A model generated the notes under the pieces. It saw only the letters and a program-made list of their open reading frames with translations, did no database searches and was not told where the DNA came from. Below are positions 1 to 7,658 of a stretch of 34,258 nucleotides of DNA, piece by piece. Source of the DNA: Clostridia bacterium. GTDB taxonomy: Bacteria; Bacillota; Clostridia; Oscillospirales; Feifaniaceae. Every line of letters begins with the position of its first letter. Within the stretch, counting starts at the first letter, position 1. Made by a program: the position numbers and the translations under genes. The stretch is from positions 1 to 34,258 of the forward strand of contig JAFRSP010000032.1 of the NCBI GenBank assembly GCA_017427525.1, written 5' to 3'.

Positions 1-5
1 AAGAC

Positions 6-42
6 AAAGAGCCACTCCCGTTCTCGGGAGTGGCTCTTTTTT
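6..42. terminator. Rho-independent terminator of the oxidoreductase operon
   Basis: A 15-bp perfect stem (6-20 with 25-39) closes a four-base loop. It is followed by T residues on the plus strand, and on the minus strand by a T-rich tail (TTTGTCTT). It lies about 30 bases after the stop of the minus-strand gamma-subunit gene and so probably ends that operon. The T tract on the other side means it could also stop transcription entering from the left. Confidence 0.9.
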
Positions 43-70
43 GAATCTTCAGGGGCAATTCGCTTCCGGC

Positions 71-622
71 TTACGCCTTCGCAGCCTTGCCGATCTCCAT
101 GCCGCGCTCAAACGCAGCCTGGTTCAGGGGATTCAGCTGAGGTCTCTTGGCACCCAGCTTCTTGAACGCAGTCGCAAGAACCTTCTCAGGAGGCAGCAGC
201 TCGGTGTAGCCGATGTATGCGCCGGCCATGACCAGGTTCGCAACCTTCGCATTGCCCAGCTCGTCCGCGATCGCGTTCGCCGGTACCTTGATGATCTTGA
301 TGTCGGTTCTCGACGGCTCGGTCGTCACGATCGAGCTGTTGATGAACAGGTTGCCGCCGGCCTTCACCATCCCCTGGAACTTCACCAGAGAAGGATCGTT
401 CAGAACCATCACGTCGTCCATCACATTGACAACAGGCGCGCCAATGGGCTGGTCGGAGATCACCACATAGCAGTTCGCGGTACCGCCGCGCTGCTCAGAG
501 CCGTAGCTCGGGAAAAACGTAACTTCGAGATCCGTGGTCTCGCAGGCGGTATAGCACATCAGCTGACCGATAACCATAACGCCCTGGCCGCCGAAGCCGC
601 CAACCAGTAAGCTTCTTTCCAT
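71..622 (-). CDS. 2-oxoacid:ferredoxin oxidoreductase, gamma subunit
   Basis: 183 aa. This is the gamma subunit of a CoA-dependent 2-oxoacid:ferredoxin oxidoreductase (VOR/KOR type), the subunit generally thought to help bind CoA in the cytoplasmic complex. The N-terminus has the family's glycine-rich start (GGFGGQGVMVIGQL), and further on come FFPSYGSEQRGG and NCYVVIS, both characteristic of gamma subunits. The frame stays open upstream to 688, but a GGAGGA four bases before the ATG at 622 decides the start. It is the last gene of the minus-strand operon, separated from the beta gene by 185 bases that hold small hairpins, and is followed by the terminator at 6-42. The exact substrate (branched-chain 2-oxoacid or 2-oxoglutarate) cannot be decided from this subunit. 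Confidence 0.92.
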   Translation of the reverse strand: MERSLLVGGFGGQGVMVIGQLMCYTACETTDLEVTFFPSYGSEQRGGTANCYVVISDQPIGAPVVNVMDDVMVLNDPSLVKFQGMVKAGGNLFINSSIVTTEPSRTDIKIIKVPANAIADELGNAKVANLVMAGAYIGYTELLPPEKVLATAFKKLGAKRPQLNPLNQAAFERGMEIGKAAKA

Positions 623-725
623 AATATCCTCCATACCCGCTTCGTCACGGCACGCCGTGTCTGTTTCCAAACCAGAGACAGAGCACATGGAGACATGTCC
701 TGCCCGGCGTTCCGTGCTTACGGGG

Positions 726-776
726 CCGCTTTTCAGGCAAGCGGTAAGCCTTGATTTTTTGCCTGTCTTTTCAGGC
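726..776 (-). repeat. Duplicated GCCTGAAAAG with two small hairpins before the gamma gene
   Basis: The minus-strand decamer GCCTGAAAAG occurs twice (767-776 and 729-738) in the 185-base gap between the beta and gamma genes. Each copy sits in a small stem: GCCTG with CAGGC across 761-776, and CCGCTT with AAGCGG across 726-744. The other junctions in this operon are only 15-16 bases. The stems are short and lack a proper T tail, so an RNA-processing or partial attenuation role is only a guess. Confidence 0.4.
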
Positions 777-807
777 GGTGTGCTTTAGCATTCGACTGTC
801 GTCTGAA

Positions 808-1554
808 TTACTCAGCGTCCTTGTCGCGATACACGCCGAGCGGGAACTCCTTGAGGGTATTTTCCTTCATGAATTCCAGCGTCTCAAGAGGAGCCATGCC
901 CCAGTTGGTCGGGCAGTTGGACATGATCTCAACAAGAGAGAAGCCCTTGCCGTCGATCTGATTCTGGAAAGCCTTCTTGATGGCCTTCTTCGCCTTGAGC
1001 ACATTGGGGGCATCCAGGCAGGTGACGCGCTCCAGATAGTAGGGAGCCTTCAGAGTGGCCAGCAGCTCGCAGACGTGGACGGGATATCCATGCTGCTTGG
1101 GATCACGGCCGAAGGGAGCGGTGGTGGCCTTCTGACCAACCAGGGTGGTGGGGGCCATCTGGCCGCCGGTCATACCGTAGGTGGAGTTGTTGATGAAGAT
1201 AACGGTGAAGTTCTCGCCGCGGTTGGCCGCGTAGATGGTCTCCGCGATACCGATGGAAGCGAGGTCGCCGTCGCCCTGATAGGTGTAAACGATCTCATCG
1301 GGGTTGGTTCTCTTGTAGGCGCTGGCCACGGCGCAGGCGCGGCCATGGGGAGAACCAAAGCTGTCGTGCGTGGTGTAGCCGGCACCCAGGATGCAGCAGC
1401 CAACGCCCCACACGGTAACGGTCTTGTTGACAATGCCCAGCTCATCGAGCACCTCGCCAACCAGCTTATGCACGGTGCTGTGCATACAGCCGGGGCAGAA
1501 TCCGCTGGTAGCGCCTTCACGGATGTAAGAGGGTCTGGTATAAATTTTCTCCAT
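808..1554 (-). CDS. 2-oxoacid:ferredoxin oxidoreductase, beta (TPP-binding) subunit
   Basis: 248 aa. The beta subunit carries thiamine pyrophosphate and catalyses decarboxylation of a 2-oxoacid to acyl-CoA with reduction of ferredoxin. Near the N-terminus is the cysteine motif FCPGCMH. The TPP/magnesium signature runs from YQGDGDLASIG to INNSTYGMTGGQ, and the WGVGCC motif is also typical. Length is normal for KorB/VorA-type subunits. The start ATG at 1554 follows a purine-rich AAAGGGGAAG. It begins 16 bases after the alpha gene. The sequence resembles the short-beta group annotated as 3-methyl-2-oxobutanoate or 2-oxoglutarate oxidoreductase. Substrate is uncertain; the enzyme class is not. 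Confidence 0.93.
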   Translation of the reverse strand: MEKIYTRPSYIREGATSGFCPGCMHSTVHKLVGEVLDELGIVNKTVTVWGVGCCILGAGYTTHDSFGSPHGRACAVASAYKRTNPDEIVYTYQGDGDLASIGIAETIYAANRGENFTVIFINNSTYGMTGGQMAPTTLVGQKATTAPFGRDPKQHGYPVHVCELLATLKAPYYLERVTCLDAPNVLKAKKAIKKAFQNQIDGKGFSLVEIMSNCPTNWGMAPLETLEFMKENTLKEFPLGVYRDKDAE

Positions 1555-1570
1555 GGTTCTTCCCCTTTCT

Positions 1571-2647
1571 TTACTTGTTCAGCATCTCTTTGGCCTTGGC
1601 CACGATGTCGTCCCTGTTCATGATCACGCCGTAAGAGGTCAGGCAGTATTCCATCGGAATCGCACCCTTGGTAGCGGCGTCAACATCCTCTGCAAGCTGA
1701 GGAGGCATCGACATCTCAACGTCCAGAATACCCTTGATCTTCTTGGGGCACAGATCTGCAAATGCCTTGGTGGGGAACGGGTACACTCTCTTCGGACGAA
1801 TCAGGCCAACCTTGTAGCCTTCGGAACGCAGAATACCGATCGCAGACTTGGCGATACGGGCGGAGATACCATAGGCGGCGATGATGAGCTCAGCGTCGTC
1901 GGTCTGATAGAACTCCACATCGGTCTCGTTCTCTTTCCATCCTTCATACTTCATCCAGTCGGCATGGTTTCTGCCCATCGGGCCGCCGTCGGACACATTG
2001 ATCGGATGCTTTTCTTTGCGGCCGTCTTCTCTCGGGCCGGGCGCATAGGCGGCCTTCTTGGCAGCCTTATTCTGGGCGATAAACTCATCGGAAACCATAT
2101 CGGGCAGCTCGATGGGTTCCATCATAACGCCGATAACGCCGTCGATCAGGATCATAACGGGGTTGCGATACTTCTCGGCATAGTCCCAAGCATGGTAAGT
2201 CATGTCAACCGCTTCCTGCACAGACTCAGGCGTGAAGACCAGCAGCTTGTAGCCGCCGTTGCCGTGCGCCTTTGTGGCCTGCCAATAGTCCTGCTGAGAT
2301 CCCGTGATGGGGCCGACACCGGGGCCGCCGCGCATGACGGAGCACACAACGATGGGCAGATGATCGGTCGCAGCCTGAGAAACACCCTCAGCCTTCAGAG
2401 AGATTCCGCAGGAAGAGGAAGAGGTCATGCTGCGGGTGCCGCCGAAAGCAGCGCCGTTGACCATGTTGATCGAGGCAACTTCAGACTCACCCTGAAGGAA
2501 AACGCCTCCAACCTCGGGCATTCTTCTGGCGAAGTACTCAGGAATCTCGTTTTGAGGGGTGATGGGATATCCGGCAAAGAAGCGGCAGCCGGCTCTCACA
2601 GCGGCTTCAGCGATCGCTTCAGCGCCCTTCATGAATCTCTTTTCCAT
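1571..2647 (-). CDS. vorB: 2-oxoacid:ferredoxin oxidoreductase, alpha subunit (VorB-like)
   Basis: 358 aa. Alpha subunit (pyruvate:ferredoxin oxidoreductase domain I plus domain II) of the four-subunit complex. The N-terminal region shows GYPITPQNEIPEYF and the conserved QGESEVASINMVNGAA and SSSSCGISLKAEG blocks. The C-terminal half has the transketolase-C-like region (YGISARIAKSAIG, GLIRPKRVYPFP). Family knowledge: this short alpha form is usually annotated VorB (3-methyl-2-oxobutanoate dehydrogenase) in Clostridia, although 2-oxoglutarate enzymes look alike. The ATG at 2647 follows AAGGAGG. It lies 15 bases after the ferredoxin-like subunit gene, in the same transcript. The likely role is fermentation of branched-chain amino acids or reversible acyl-CoA carboxylation. 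Confidence 0.92.
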   Translation of the reverse strand: MEKRFMKGAEAIAEAAVRAGCRFFAGYPITPQNEIPEYFARRMPEVGGVFLQGESEVASINMVNGAAFGGTRSMTSSSSCGISLKAEGVSQAATDHLPIVVCSVMRGGPGVGPITGSQQDYWQATKAHGNGGYKLLVFTPESVQEAVDMTYHAWDYAEKYRNPVMILIDGVIGVMMEPIELPDMVSDEFIAQNKAAKKAAYAPGPREDGRKEKHPINVSDGGPMGRNHADWMKYEGWKENETDVEFYQTDDAELIIAAYGISARIAKSAIGILRSEGYKVGLIRPKRVYPFPTKAFADLCPKKIKGILDVEMSMPPQLAEDVDAATKGAIPMEYCLTSYGVIMNRDDIVAKAKEMLNK

Positions 2648-2662
2648 GATGCAACCTCCTTA

Positions 2663-2866
2663 TTATTTGTAAACTTCAATCGCGGCGTCGGGGCAAACAA
2701 TGGCGCACAGCTTACAGCCGATGCAGGCATCGGGATTGGCCGGAACGACATAATGATACCCCTTGGAATTGCTCTCAGCGCCCAGTGCCAGAACTTTGTT
2801 CGGGCAAGTCTTGACACAGTACTCACACGCCTTGCAGCTTTCGCTTCTGATTTCTACCTTAGGCAT
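2663..2866 (-). CDS. 2-oxoacid:ferredoxin oxidoreductase, delta subunit (2[4Fe-4S] ferredoxin-like)
   Basis: 67 aa with two CxxCxxCxxxCP clusters (CKACEYCVKTCP and CIGCKLCAIVCP), each expected to bind one [4Fe-4S] cluster. It would pass electrons from the TPP centre of the beta subunit to free ferredoxin. It is the first gene of the operon (delta-alpha-beta-gamma order), which is common for VOR/KOR enzymes. The ATG at 2866 is preceded by AAAGGAGG. No membrane segment or signal peptide is visible. Its position, 15 bases before the alpha gene, argues for a subunit and not a free ferredoxin. A separate 55-aa ferredoxin is encoded at 24431. Confidence 0.93.
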   Translation of the reverse strand: MPKVEIRSESCKACEYCVKTCPNKVLALGAESNSKGYHYVVPANPDACIGCKLCAIVCPDAAIEVYK

Positions 2867-2988
2867 ATTGCGGTTCCTCCTTTAAGTTTTGATAGAGATG
2901 CCTTCTTATCATGGGCCCTCTCTTTTCCATCCGGCGGGCACCCCCCGTGCCAACCGGATCATCGGCCCACTCAAAGTATACTGTTATA

Positions 2989-3018
2989 AGTATACCATCC
3001 TTTCTTACCAAACTTCAA
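2989..3018 (-). promoter_or_regulatory. Probable sigma-A promoter of the oxidoreductase operon
   Basis: On the minus strand, TTGAAG (3018-3013) and TATACT (2994-2989) are separated by 18 bases, about 120 bases upstream of the delta-subunit start. The octamer AAGTATAC occurs at 2988-2995, overlapping the -10, and again at 2974-2981 near the expected transcription start. That placement could be an operator. Confidence 0.6.
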
Positions 3019-3508
3019 CTGACGCTTTTGTCAATATTTTGGGTTGGTTTTTGTTGTTTTTCTTGAATCCTTTTCCTCTGCTCTTCTCAAACACACGATT
3101 GGCTCTCATTTTTTTAAACTTGCAAAGCTTCTTCATTACACTTCCTATATATTGTTATATGTTTCCATAAGTCGCAATACTTGGCAGGTTTTGATATCTT
3201 CCATCGTTATGATGCTCTTTCCTCTGCTCCGTGCAGATCATCCCATCCCTCTCTCCAACCGATGCAGCCGAGCGATCGGAACAAATCTTCCGTCATGGCA
3301 CAATCCTGCATAAATCTCCCCGTCTTTGCATATTCCGATATTTTTTCGGTCCTTTCTCTCAAGCACGGAAATGCCTTTTCCGGGAAAACCTCCTCTCATG
3401 TGGAGACTTGAATCGGATTCGGATCGGGGCCGTTTCCCTCACTGCGAATCGGCTGGAAGGAAGTGGGTCGGTCCGGAAGGCCCTGCTTTGTAAAATTCCC
3501 GTTTCATA
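3019..3508. other. AT-rich divergent intergenic region, no gene seen
   Basis: About 800 bases (2867-3668) separate the minus-strand oxidoreductase operon from the plus-strand EamA gene. Only the two promoters at its ends could be recognised. Open frames here (up to about 105 codons) overlap one another, lack Shine-Dalgarno sequences and have no family features. The base composition is clearly more AT-rich than the flanking genes, especially 3000-3180. No tRNA, riboswitch or mobile-element signature was seen. Confidence 0.5.
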
Positions 3509-3537
3509 TTGCATACCAAGGTGCTTCCTGTTATACT
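3509..3537 (+). promoter_or_regulatory. Sigma-A promoter upstream of the EamA transporter
   Basis: TTGCAT (3509-3514), a 17-base spacer, and TATACT (3532-3537). It lies about 130 bases before the EamA start codon and probably drives 3669 onward. Confidence 0.65.
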
Positions 3538-3668
3538 GTAGGGCATAGAATTTACACGGCGGGCACTCCTCTTCACAGGCTCACGGGCGCCTCGCCGCAA
3601 GCGTGTGATTCCGACTTCGTCATCGTCTCCGCCTTGCCGTCTGCAAGCCGGTTTCCCGGGAGGTCTTC

Positions 3669-4562
3669 ATGTCAAACCGTCAAACTTCAAAATCCGCGGC
3701 TCCCGTTGTTTCCGCGCGGGAAGGAACGATCTGTGTTCTGCTCGCATCCCTGCTCTTCTCGCTGGGAGGGCTCGGCATCAAGCTCATTCCATGGAACCCC
3801 CTCGCCATCAACGGGGCGCGCAACCTCATCGCCGTCTTCCTCATCGGATTTTATATGAAAAAGTCCGAACATCACCTTGTTGTCAACCGCGGCGTGCTGG
3901 TGGGCGCCTTCTGCATGTTTGCCACCACCACGCTCTATGTCATCGCAAACAAGCTGACTACGGCGGCCAACGCCATCGTGCTGCAGTTCACCGCTCCGAT
4001 CTTTCTTATCTTTATCATGGCCATCTTCTTCCACCAGAAGCCCACCCGGCTCGACCTTGTCACCTGCGGCGTGGTCCTGGCGGGAATCCTCTGCTTTTTT
4101 GTCGACAGTCTGACCAGCGGGGGCGGCCTCGGAAATCTGCTGGCACTGCTCTCCGGTCTGACCTATGCCGGCGTGTTTCTGCTCAATGCGTTGCCGGGCG
4201 CCGATTCTCTCTCCTCCATCCTTCTCGGACAGTGCGCCGGCTGTGCAGTCGGCTTTCCCTTTTTGCTGCAGGAGCGCAATTTTTCTCTCCCCGTTTTGGG
4301 AGCGGTCGCGATGCTGGGCTTCTTCCAGCTCGGCCTCGCCTATATCCTCTTTTCCCGCGGACTTTCCGCCGTTCCCCCCGTCACCGCCTCTCTCACCTCC
4401 GGGCTGGAGCCGGTGCTCAATCCCGTCTGGGTGGCCCTCTTCTACCACGAGACCATCTCCCTGCTCTCTTTGATCGGCGCAGTTGTTGTGGTCTCCGCCG
4501 TTATGCTCTATAATATCAGAAAGGCGGTCGGCTCTCAGGGCGAAAACTCCTCTGCCGGCTGA
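3669..4562 (+). CDS. EamA/DMT-family transporter
   Basis: 297 aa inner-membrane protein, normal length for the drug/metabolite transporter (DMT, EamA) family with about ten transmembrane helices arranged as two EamA repeats. The first repeat starts at about residue 20 (CVLLASLLFSLGGLGIKLI), and the second at about residue 155 (LLALLSGLTYAGVFLL). The second ends with the typical SLEPV-like segment TSGLEPVLNPVWVALFYHE. The ATG at 3669 follows GGGAGGT at 3657-3663. Family members export amino acids, metabolites or drugs; the substrate cannot be read from the sequence. It is the first of four plus-strand genes (to 6698) with gaps of 55, 65 and 126 bases. They may form one transcript, since no terminator is seen until 6746. 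Confidence 0.9.
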   Translation: MSNRQTSKSAAPVVSAREGTICVLLASLLFSLGGLGIKLIPWNPLAINGARNLIAVFLIGFYMKKSEHHLVVNRGVLVGAFCMFATTTLYVIANKLTTAANAIVLQFTAPIFLIFIMAIFFHQKPTRLDLVTCGVVLAGILCFFVDSLTSGGGLGNLLALLSGLTYAGVFLLNALPGADSLSSILLGQCAGCAVGFPFLLQERNFSLPVLGAVAMLGFFQLGLAYILFSRGLSAVPPVTASLTSGLEPVLNPVWVALFYHETISLLSLIGAVVVVSAVMLYNIRKAVGSQGENSSAG

Positions 4563-4617
4563 TTCCGCTGAGCCTTTCTTTTTGTGCCGATTCTCATCCA
4601 AAAGGAGGAATCTTTTC

Positions 4618-5211
4618 ATGGCAAAGGTCACCTGGGACGGAAGCACCCTGCTCTCCCCCGTGCCGGTCGTGCTGGTCGGCTGCGGCAGCGCGGAACACCC
4701 CAATACCATGACTGCGGCCTGGACCGGCGTGGTGTGCAGCGATCCGCCCATGGCCTATGTCTCCATCCGCAAGGAGCGCTACAGCTATGGCCTCATTCGG
4801 GAGAGCGGCCTGTTCTCCCTCAATCTGGTCAATCGTTCCCTGGTCCGTGCCGCCGACTTCTGCGGCGTGCGCTCGGGCCGCCAGCTCGACAAGCTGGCCC
4901 ATCTCGGTCTTCACGCCTCGGCCGGCCGCCTTGGCTGTCCGTTGATCGACGAGAGCCCCCTCTCGCTCGAATGCCGGGTGACCCAAGTGCTGGAGCTGGG
5001 CTCCCACGACCTCTTTCTGGCAGAGATCGAGGCCGTTCATGCGGAGGAATCCCTGCTCGACTCCTCCGGCAGACTCTGCCTTGAAAAGGCGGAGCTGGTC
5101 GCCTACTCCCACGGGCAATATGTCCCGCTCGGGCGCTCGCTTGGAGGATTTGGCTTCAGCGTTCGTAAAAAACCGGTTCGGAAGAAGCCCTCTTCTTCAA
5201 AAAAATCCTGA
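4618..5211 (+). CDS. Flavin reductase family protein (flavoredoxin-like)
   Basis: 197 aa, consistent with the FMN-binding flavin reductase-like/flavoredoxin family. The N-terminal part includes PVPVVLVGCG and NTMTAAWTGVVCSDPP, the region that in family members contacts FMN. AYVSIRKERYSYGLIRESG and FSLNLV follow, as in other members. The frame is open upstream to 4483, overlapping the EamA gene, but the start at 4618 is set by AAAGGAGGAA 8 bases before the ATG. The C-terminal 20 residues are lysine/serine-rich and probably disordered. The redox partner is unknown, possibly a ferredoxin or NAD(P)H. Confidence 0.88.
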   Translation: MAKVTWDGSTLLSPVPVVLVGCGSAEHPNTMTAAWTGVVCSDPPMAYVSIRKERYSYGLIRESGLFSLNLVNRSLVRAADFCGVRSGRQLDKLAHLGLHASAGRLGCPLIDESPLSLECRVTQVLELGSHDLFLAEIEAVHAEESLLDSSGRLCLEKAELVAYSHGQYVPLGRSLGGFGFSVRKKPVRKKPSSSKKS

Positions 5212-5276
5212 ATCTCTCCTGACCGTTCCTGTGCCAGGTCTGTATTGTGTTGTTACGAAAGGAGCAAGCAACCGCC

Positions 5277-6053
5277 ATGAAACAGTATGTTGTGGATGCG
5301 TTCAGTGATCGGGTGTTTTCCGGCAATCCTGCCGCCGTCTGTCTGCTCGACCGATTCCCCGAGGATGAGAAGATGTGTCACATCGCCATGGAAAACTGTC
5401 TCTCAGAAACTGCATTTGCCGTTCCCGACGGCGAGGAATATGTCCTTCGATGGTTTACGCCCGCGGGCGAGATCGATCTCTGCGGACACGCCACTCTGGC
5501 AACAGCCTATGTGGTGCTGCGCTTTGCTCATCCTGAGTGGAACAGTGTTTCCTTCAACACCATGAGCGGCAAACTCACGGTCGTGCGCAAGGGAGACCTT
5601 CTCGAAATGGACTTTCCGGCCTATCGGCTGACCCCTGTTCCCGTGACCGATCAGATGGAGCAGACCATCGGCGCACGTCCGATCGCCGCCTTCATGGGCA
5701 GAGATCTGCTTTGCGTGCTCGACAAGGAGGAAGCTGTGCGCAGCTGCGCTCCCAGCGAGCAGGCCCTGCTGGCGCTCGACGGGCTTTTGCTGCATATCAC
5801 GGCGGCCGGCAGCGATTATGACTGTGTTTCCCGCAGCTTCGGGCCCAAGTGCGGAATCTATGAAGACCCCGTGTGCGGCTCCGGGCACTGCCACATAGTC
5901 CCCTACTGGGCGGACGTGCTGAAGCGGGATCAGGTGCTGGCCTATCAGGCTTCAAAACGCGGCGGCGTGCTGCACTGCGAGATGGCAGGCGACCGCGTCC
6001 GTCTGGCAGGCCAGGCCGTGCTCTATGCCGCGTCTGAGATCTTTGTAGACTGA
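5277..6053 (+). CDS. PhzF family isomerase/epimerase-like protein
   Basis: 258 aa, the usual length of the PhzF (phenazine biosynthesis-like, diaminopimelate-epimerase fold) family. Glu44 in LSETAF matches the catalytic glutamate of PhzF. It is followed by the family motifs LRWFTPAGEIDLCGHATLA (about residues 57-75) and, near residue 200, DPVCGSGHC. The start at 5277 is preceded by AAAGGAGC with an unusually long gap of about 13 bases; the frame is open to 5247 but no better start is seen. No phenazine genes are nearby, so this is probably one of the many housekeeping PhzF homologues of unknown substrate. Confidence 0.92.
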   Translation: MKQYVVDAFSDRVFSGNPAAVCLLDRFPEDEKMCHIAMENCLSETAFAVPDGEEYVLRWFTPAGEIDLCGHATLATAYVVLRFAHPEWNSVSFNTMSGKLTVVRKGDLLEMDFPAYRLTPVPVTDQMEQTIGARPIAAFMGRDLLCVLDKEEAVRSCAPSEQALLALDGLLLHITAAGSDYDCVSRSFGPKCGIYEDPVCGSGHCHIVPYWADVLKRDQVLAYQASKRGGVLHCEMAGDRVRLAGQAVLYAASEIFVD

Positions 6054-6179
6054 TTCCGGATGAATCCCGCGCAGACAAAACTTCAAATTCAGCTTCTTCC
6101 CTTTAGTTCGAATCCCCGATTCCCGCATACGCTTCTCCGTGCAGCCGTACAGAGGGTCGGGGTCAAGGAGGTTTTTACA

Positions 6180-6698
6180 ATGCTAGAAAACAAAACCAAA
6201 ACGCAGCGCATGGTTATCACCGCGCTGTTCGGAGCGCTGACCTGTGTGGCGACCCTTCTCATCCGTATTCCCTCCCCCACCGGCGGCTATGCCAATCTGG
6301 GCGACACTCTGGTGCTTCTCTCGGCCTTTCTGCTGGGCGGGTGGAACGGCGTGGCAGCCGCCGGAATCGGCTCCATGATGGCCGACTTTTTCGGCGGATA
6401 TCTCCACTATATGCCGGCAACCCTTTTGATCAAGGCTCTCATGGCGGCCACCGCCTCTGTTCTGTATCAGGTTGTCCGGCGCGGTGAAAAGCGCCGCTCC
6501 CTGCAGGGCGCTCTGGTCGGCGGCGTGGCAGCCGAGTTCCTGATGGTGATGGGATATTATCTCTTTGCCCTCATCTTCCTGAAAAAGGGTGCAGCTGCGG
6601 CCCTTACCATCATCGGCAATGCAGCACAAGGCGCTATCGGCATCGTCGGAGCGACCGCGCTGCTGATCGCGCTGCAAAAATCCAATATCGTGGACTGA
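6180..6698 (+). CDS. ECF transporter S component
   Basis: 172 aa, strongly hydrophobic with about five or six transmembrane helices. It looks like the substrate-binding (S) component of an energy-coupling-factor vitamin/micronutrient transporter. The N-terminal segment TQRMVITALFGALTCVATLL and the loop RIPSPTGGYANLGDTLVLLSAFLLG, which has the conserved G-Y-x-N-x-G-D, are typical. The frame is open back to 6060, but CAAGGAGG before the ATG at 6180 sets the start. No EcfA or EcfT is encoded nearby, so it probably shares a general ECF module encoded elsewhere. No riboswitch was recognised in the 126-base leader, so the substrate remains unknown. Confidence 0.88.
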   Translation: MLENKTKTQRMVITALFGALTCVATLLIRIPSPTGGYANLGDTLVLLSAFLLGGWNGVAAAGIGSMMADFFGGYLHYMPATLLIKALMAATASVLYQVVRRGEKRRSLQGALVGGVAAEFLMVMGYYLFALIFLKKGAAAALTIIGNAAQGAIGIVGATALLIALQKSNIVD

Positions 6699-6745
6699 AA
6701 CGTCTTTTTGGTCCATGCGGAAACAAAAAATCCTTTTCAGGCAAG

Positions 6746-6795
6746 CCCTTCCATACCGGGCGGTGAACCGCCGGTATGGAGGGGTTTTCTGTTTT
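6746..6795 (+). terminator. Terminator after the ECF S-component gene
   Basis: A 14-bp stem (6746-6759 with 6771-6784, one G-T pair) carries a small inner stem and is followed by TTTTCTGTTTT. It probably ends the plus-strand run 3669-6698. Confidence 0.85.
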
Positions 6796-6796
6796 A

Positions 6797-6833
6797 CGGA
6801 AAAAGAAAGCCGCACAAGCTCACGCCGTGCGGC
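6797..6833 (-). terminator. Terminator of the first ABC operon
   Basis: On the minus strand GCCGCAC (6833-6827) pairs with GTGCGGC (6815-6809) around an 11-base loop and is followed by TTTCTTTTT. It lies 30 bases after the stop of the ABC ATPase gene at 6863. Confidence 0.75.
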
Positions 6834-6862
6834 CTTCTTGAAACATCTTATTCTTCGGCGAT

Positions 6863-7657
6863 CTATGCCAGAAGCATCTTGTCGCTGGCAAGGGCCTCCC
6901 CGGAAGCGCGGGAAAACCGTGCCATCAACTCTTCCACCGTGAGTTTCTTTTTCTCTTCGCCTGAAATATCCAGCACCACACGTCCTTCGTGCATCATGAT
7001 CAGGCGGTTCCCCGTCTGAATCGCGTCGCGCATGTTGTGGGTCACCATGATGGCCGTGAGCCCCTCCCGTTCCACGATCTGCTGAGACAGCGCAAGAACG
7101 CGCGCCGCCGTCTTGGGGTCGAGCGCCGCCGTGTGCTCGTCGAGCAGCAGCAGGTGGGGGCGCTGCATGGTGGCCATCAGCAGCGTTAGCGCCTGGCGCT
7201 GTCCCCCGCTGAGCAGGCCAACCTGGGCGGTGAGACGGTCTTCCAAGCCCAATTCCAGCGTCTTTAACTGCTCGACAAACTGTTCCCGCTCAGTCCGTGT
7301 CACTCCGCGCCGCAGGCCGCGGTGCTTCCCTCTTCGGCTGGCAAGTGCGAGATTCTCCTGGATGGTCATATCGGCCGCCGTGCCGCACATCGGATCCTGA
7401 AACACTCTGCCCAAGAGCGACGCTCTGCGGTATTCCGGCAGGGAGGTCAGCTCGATCCCGTCGAGCTCAATCGAGCCGCAATCGGGCTCAAACACTCCCG
7501 CGATCAGGTTGAGCACGGTTGACTTCCCTGCACCGTTTCCGCCGATGACCGTAACAAAATCCCCATCCTGAAAGGTGAGTTCCAGTTCCCGGATGGCCAC
7601 CTTCTCATGCACCGTGCCGCGGTAAAAGGTCTTTTTCAGTCCTGAAATCTTCAGCAT
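6863..7657 (-). CDS. ABC transporter ATP-binding protein (TrpXYZ-like system)
   Basis: 264 aa, a single ABC nucleotide-binding domain on the cytoplasmic side of an uptake system. Walker A is GGNGAGKST, the Q-loop is VFQDPMCGTA, the signature is LSGGQRQAL, Walker B is LLLLDEHTAALD, and the switch histidine is in MVTHNMRDA. The DEHTAALDPKT sequence is characteristic of ATPases paired with PF04392-type lipoproteins. The frame is open to 7762, but AAGGAGA before the ATG at 7657 sets the start, one base after the permease stop. It is the third gene of the operon lipoprotein-permease-ATPase. The family includes tryptophan/aromatic transporters of streptococci; see the Phe/Tyr-rich leader at 9828. 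Confidence 0.93.
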   Translation of the reverse strand: MLKISGLKKTFYRGTVHEKVAIRELELTFQDGDFVTVIGGNGAGKSTVLNLIAGVFEPDCGSIELDGIELTSLPEYRRASLLGRVFQDPMCGTAADMTIQENLALASRRGKHRGLRRGVTRTEREQFVEQLKTLELGLEDRLTAQVGLLSGGQRQALTLLMATMQRPHLLLLDEHTAALDPKTAARVLALSQQIVEREGLTAIMVTHNMRDAIQTGNRLIMMHEGRVVLDISGEEKKKLTVEELMARFSRASGEALASDKMLLA

Positions 7658-7658
7658 G

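Noticed and set aside
1553..2989. A 478-codon plus-strand open frame across the oxidoreductase alpha gene
   Set aside because: It lies antisense to a clear family gene, has low-complexity shadow composition and no ribosome binding site. The same applies to other long antisense frames (13181-14401 plus, 21036-22595 minus, 32680-34125 minus), which GC-rich genes commonly produce.
6105..6140. tRNA-like T-loop GTTCGAATCCCC before the ECF gene
   Set aside because: The 5' strand of the T stem, anticodon arm and acceptor partner are all absent upstream, so it is a chance match or at most a tiny remnant.
6054..6179. Vitamin riboswitch upstream of the ECF S component
   Set aside because: No conserved THI, cobalamin, FMN or preQ1 signature could be recognised in the 126-base leader.
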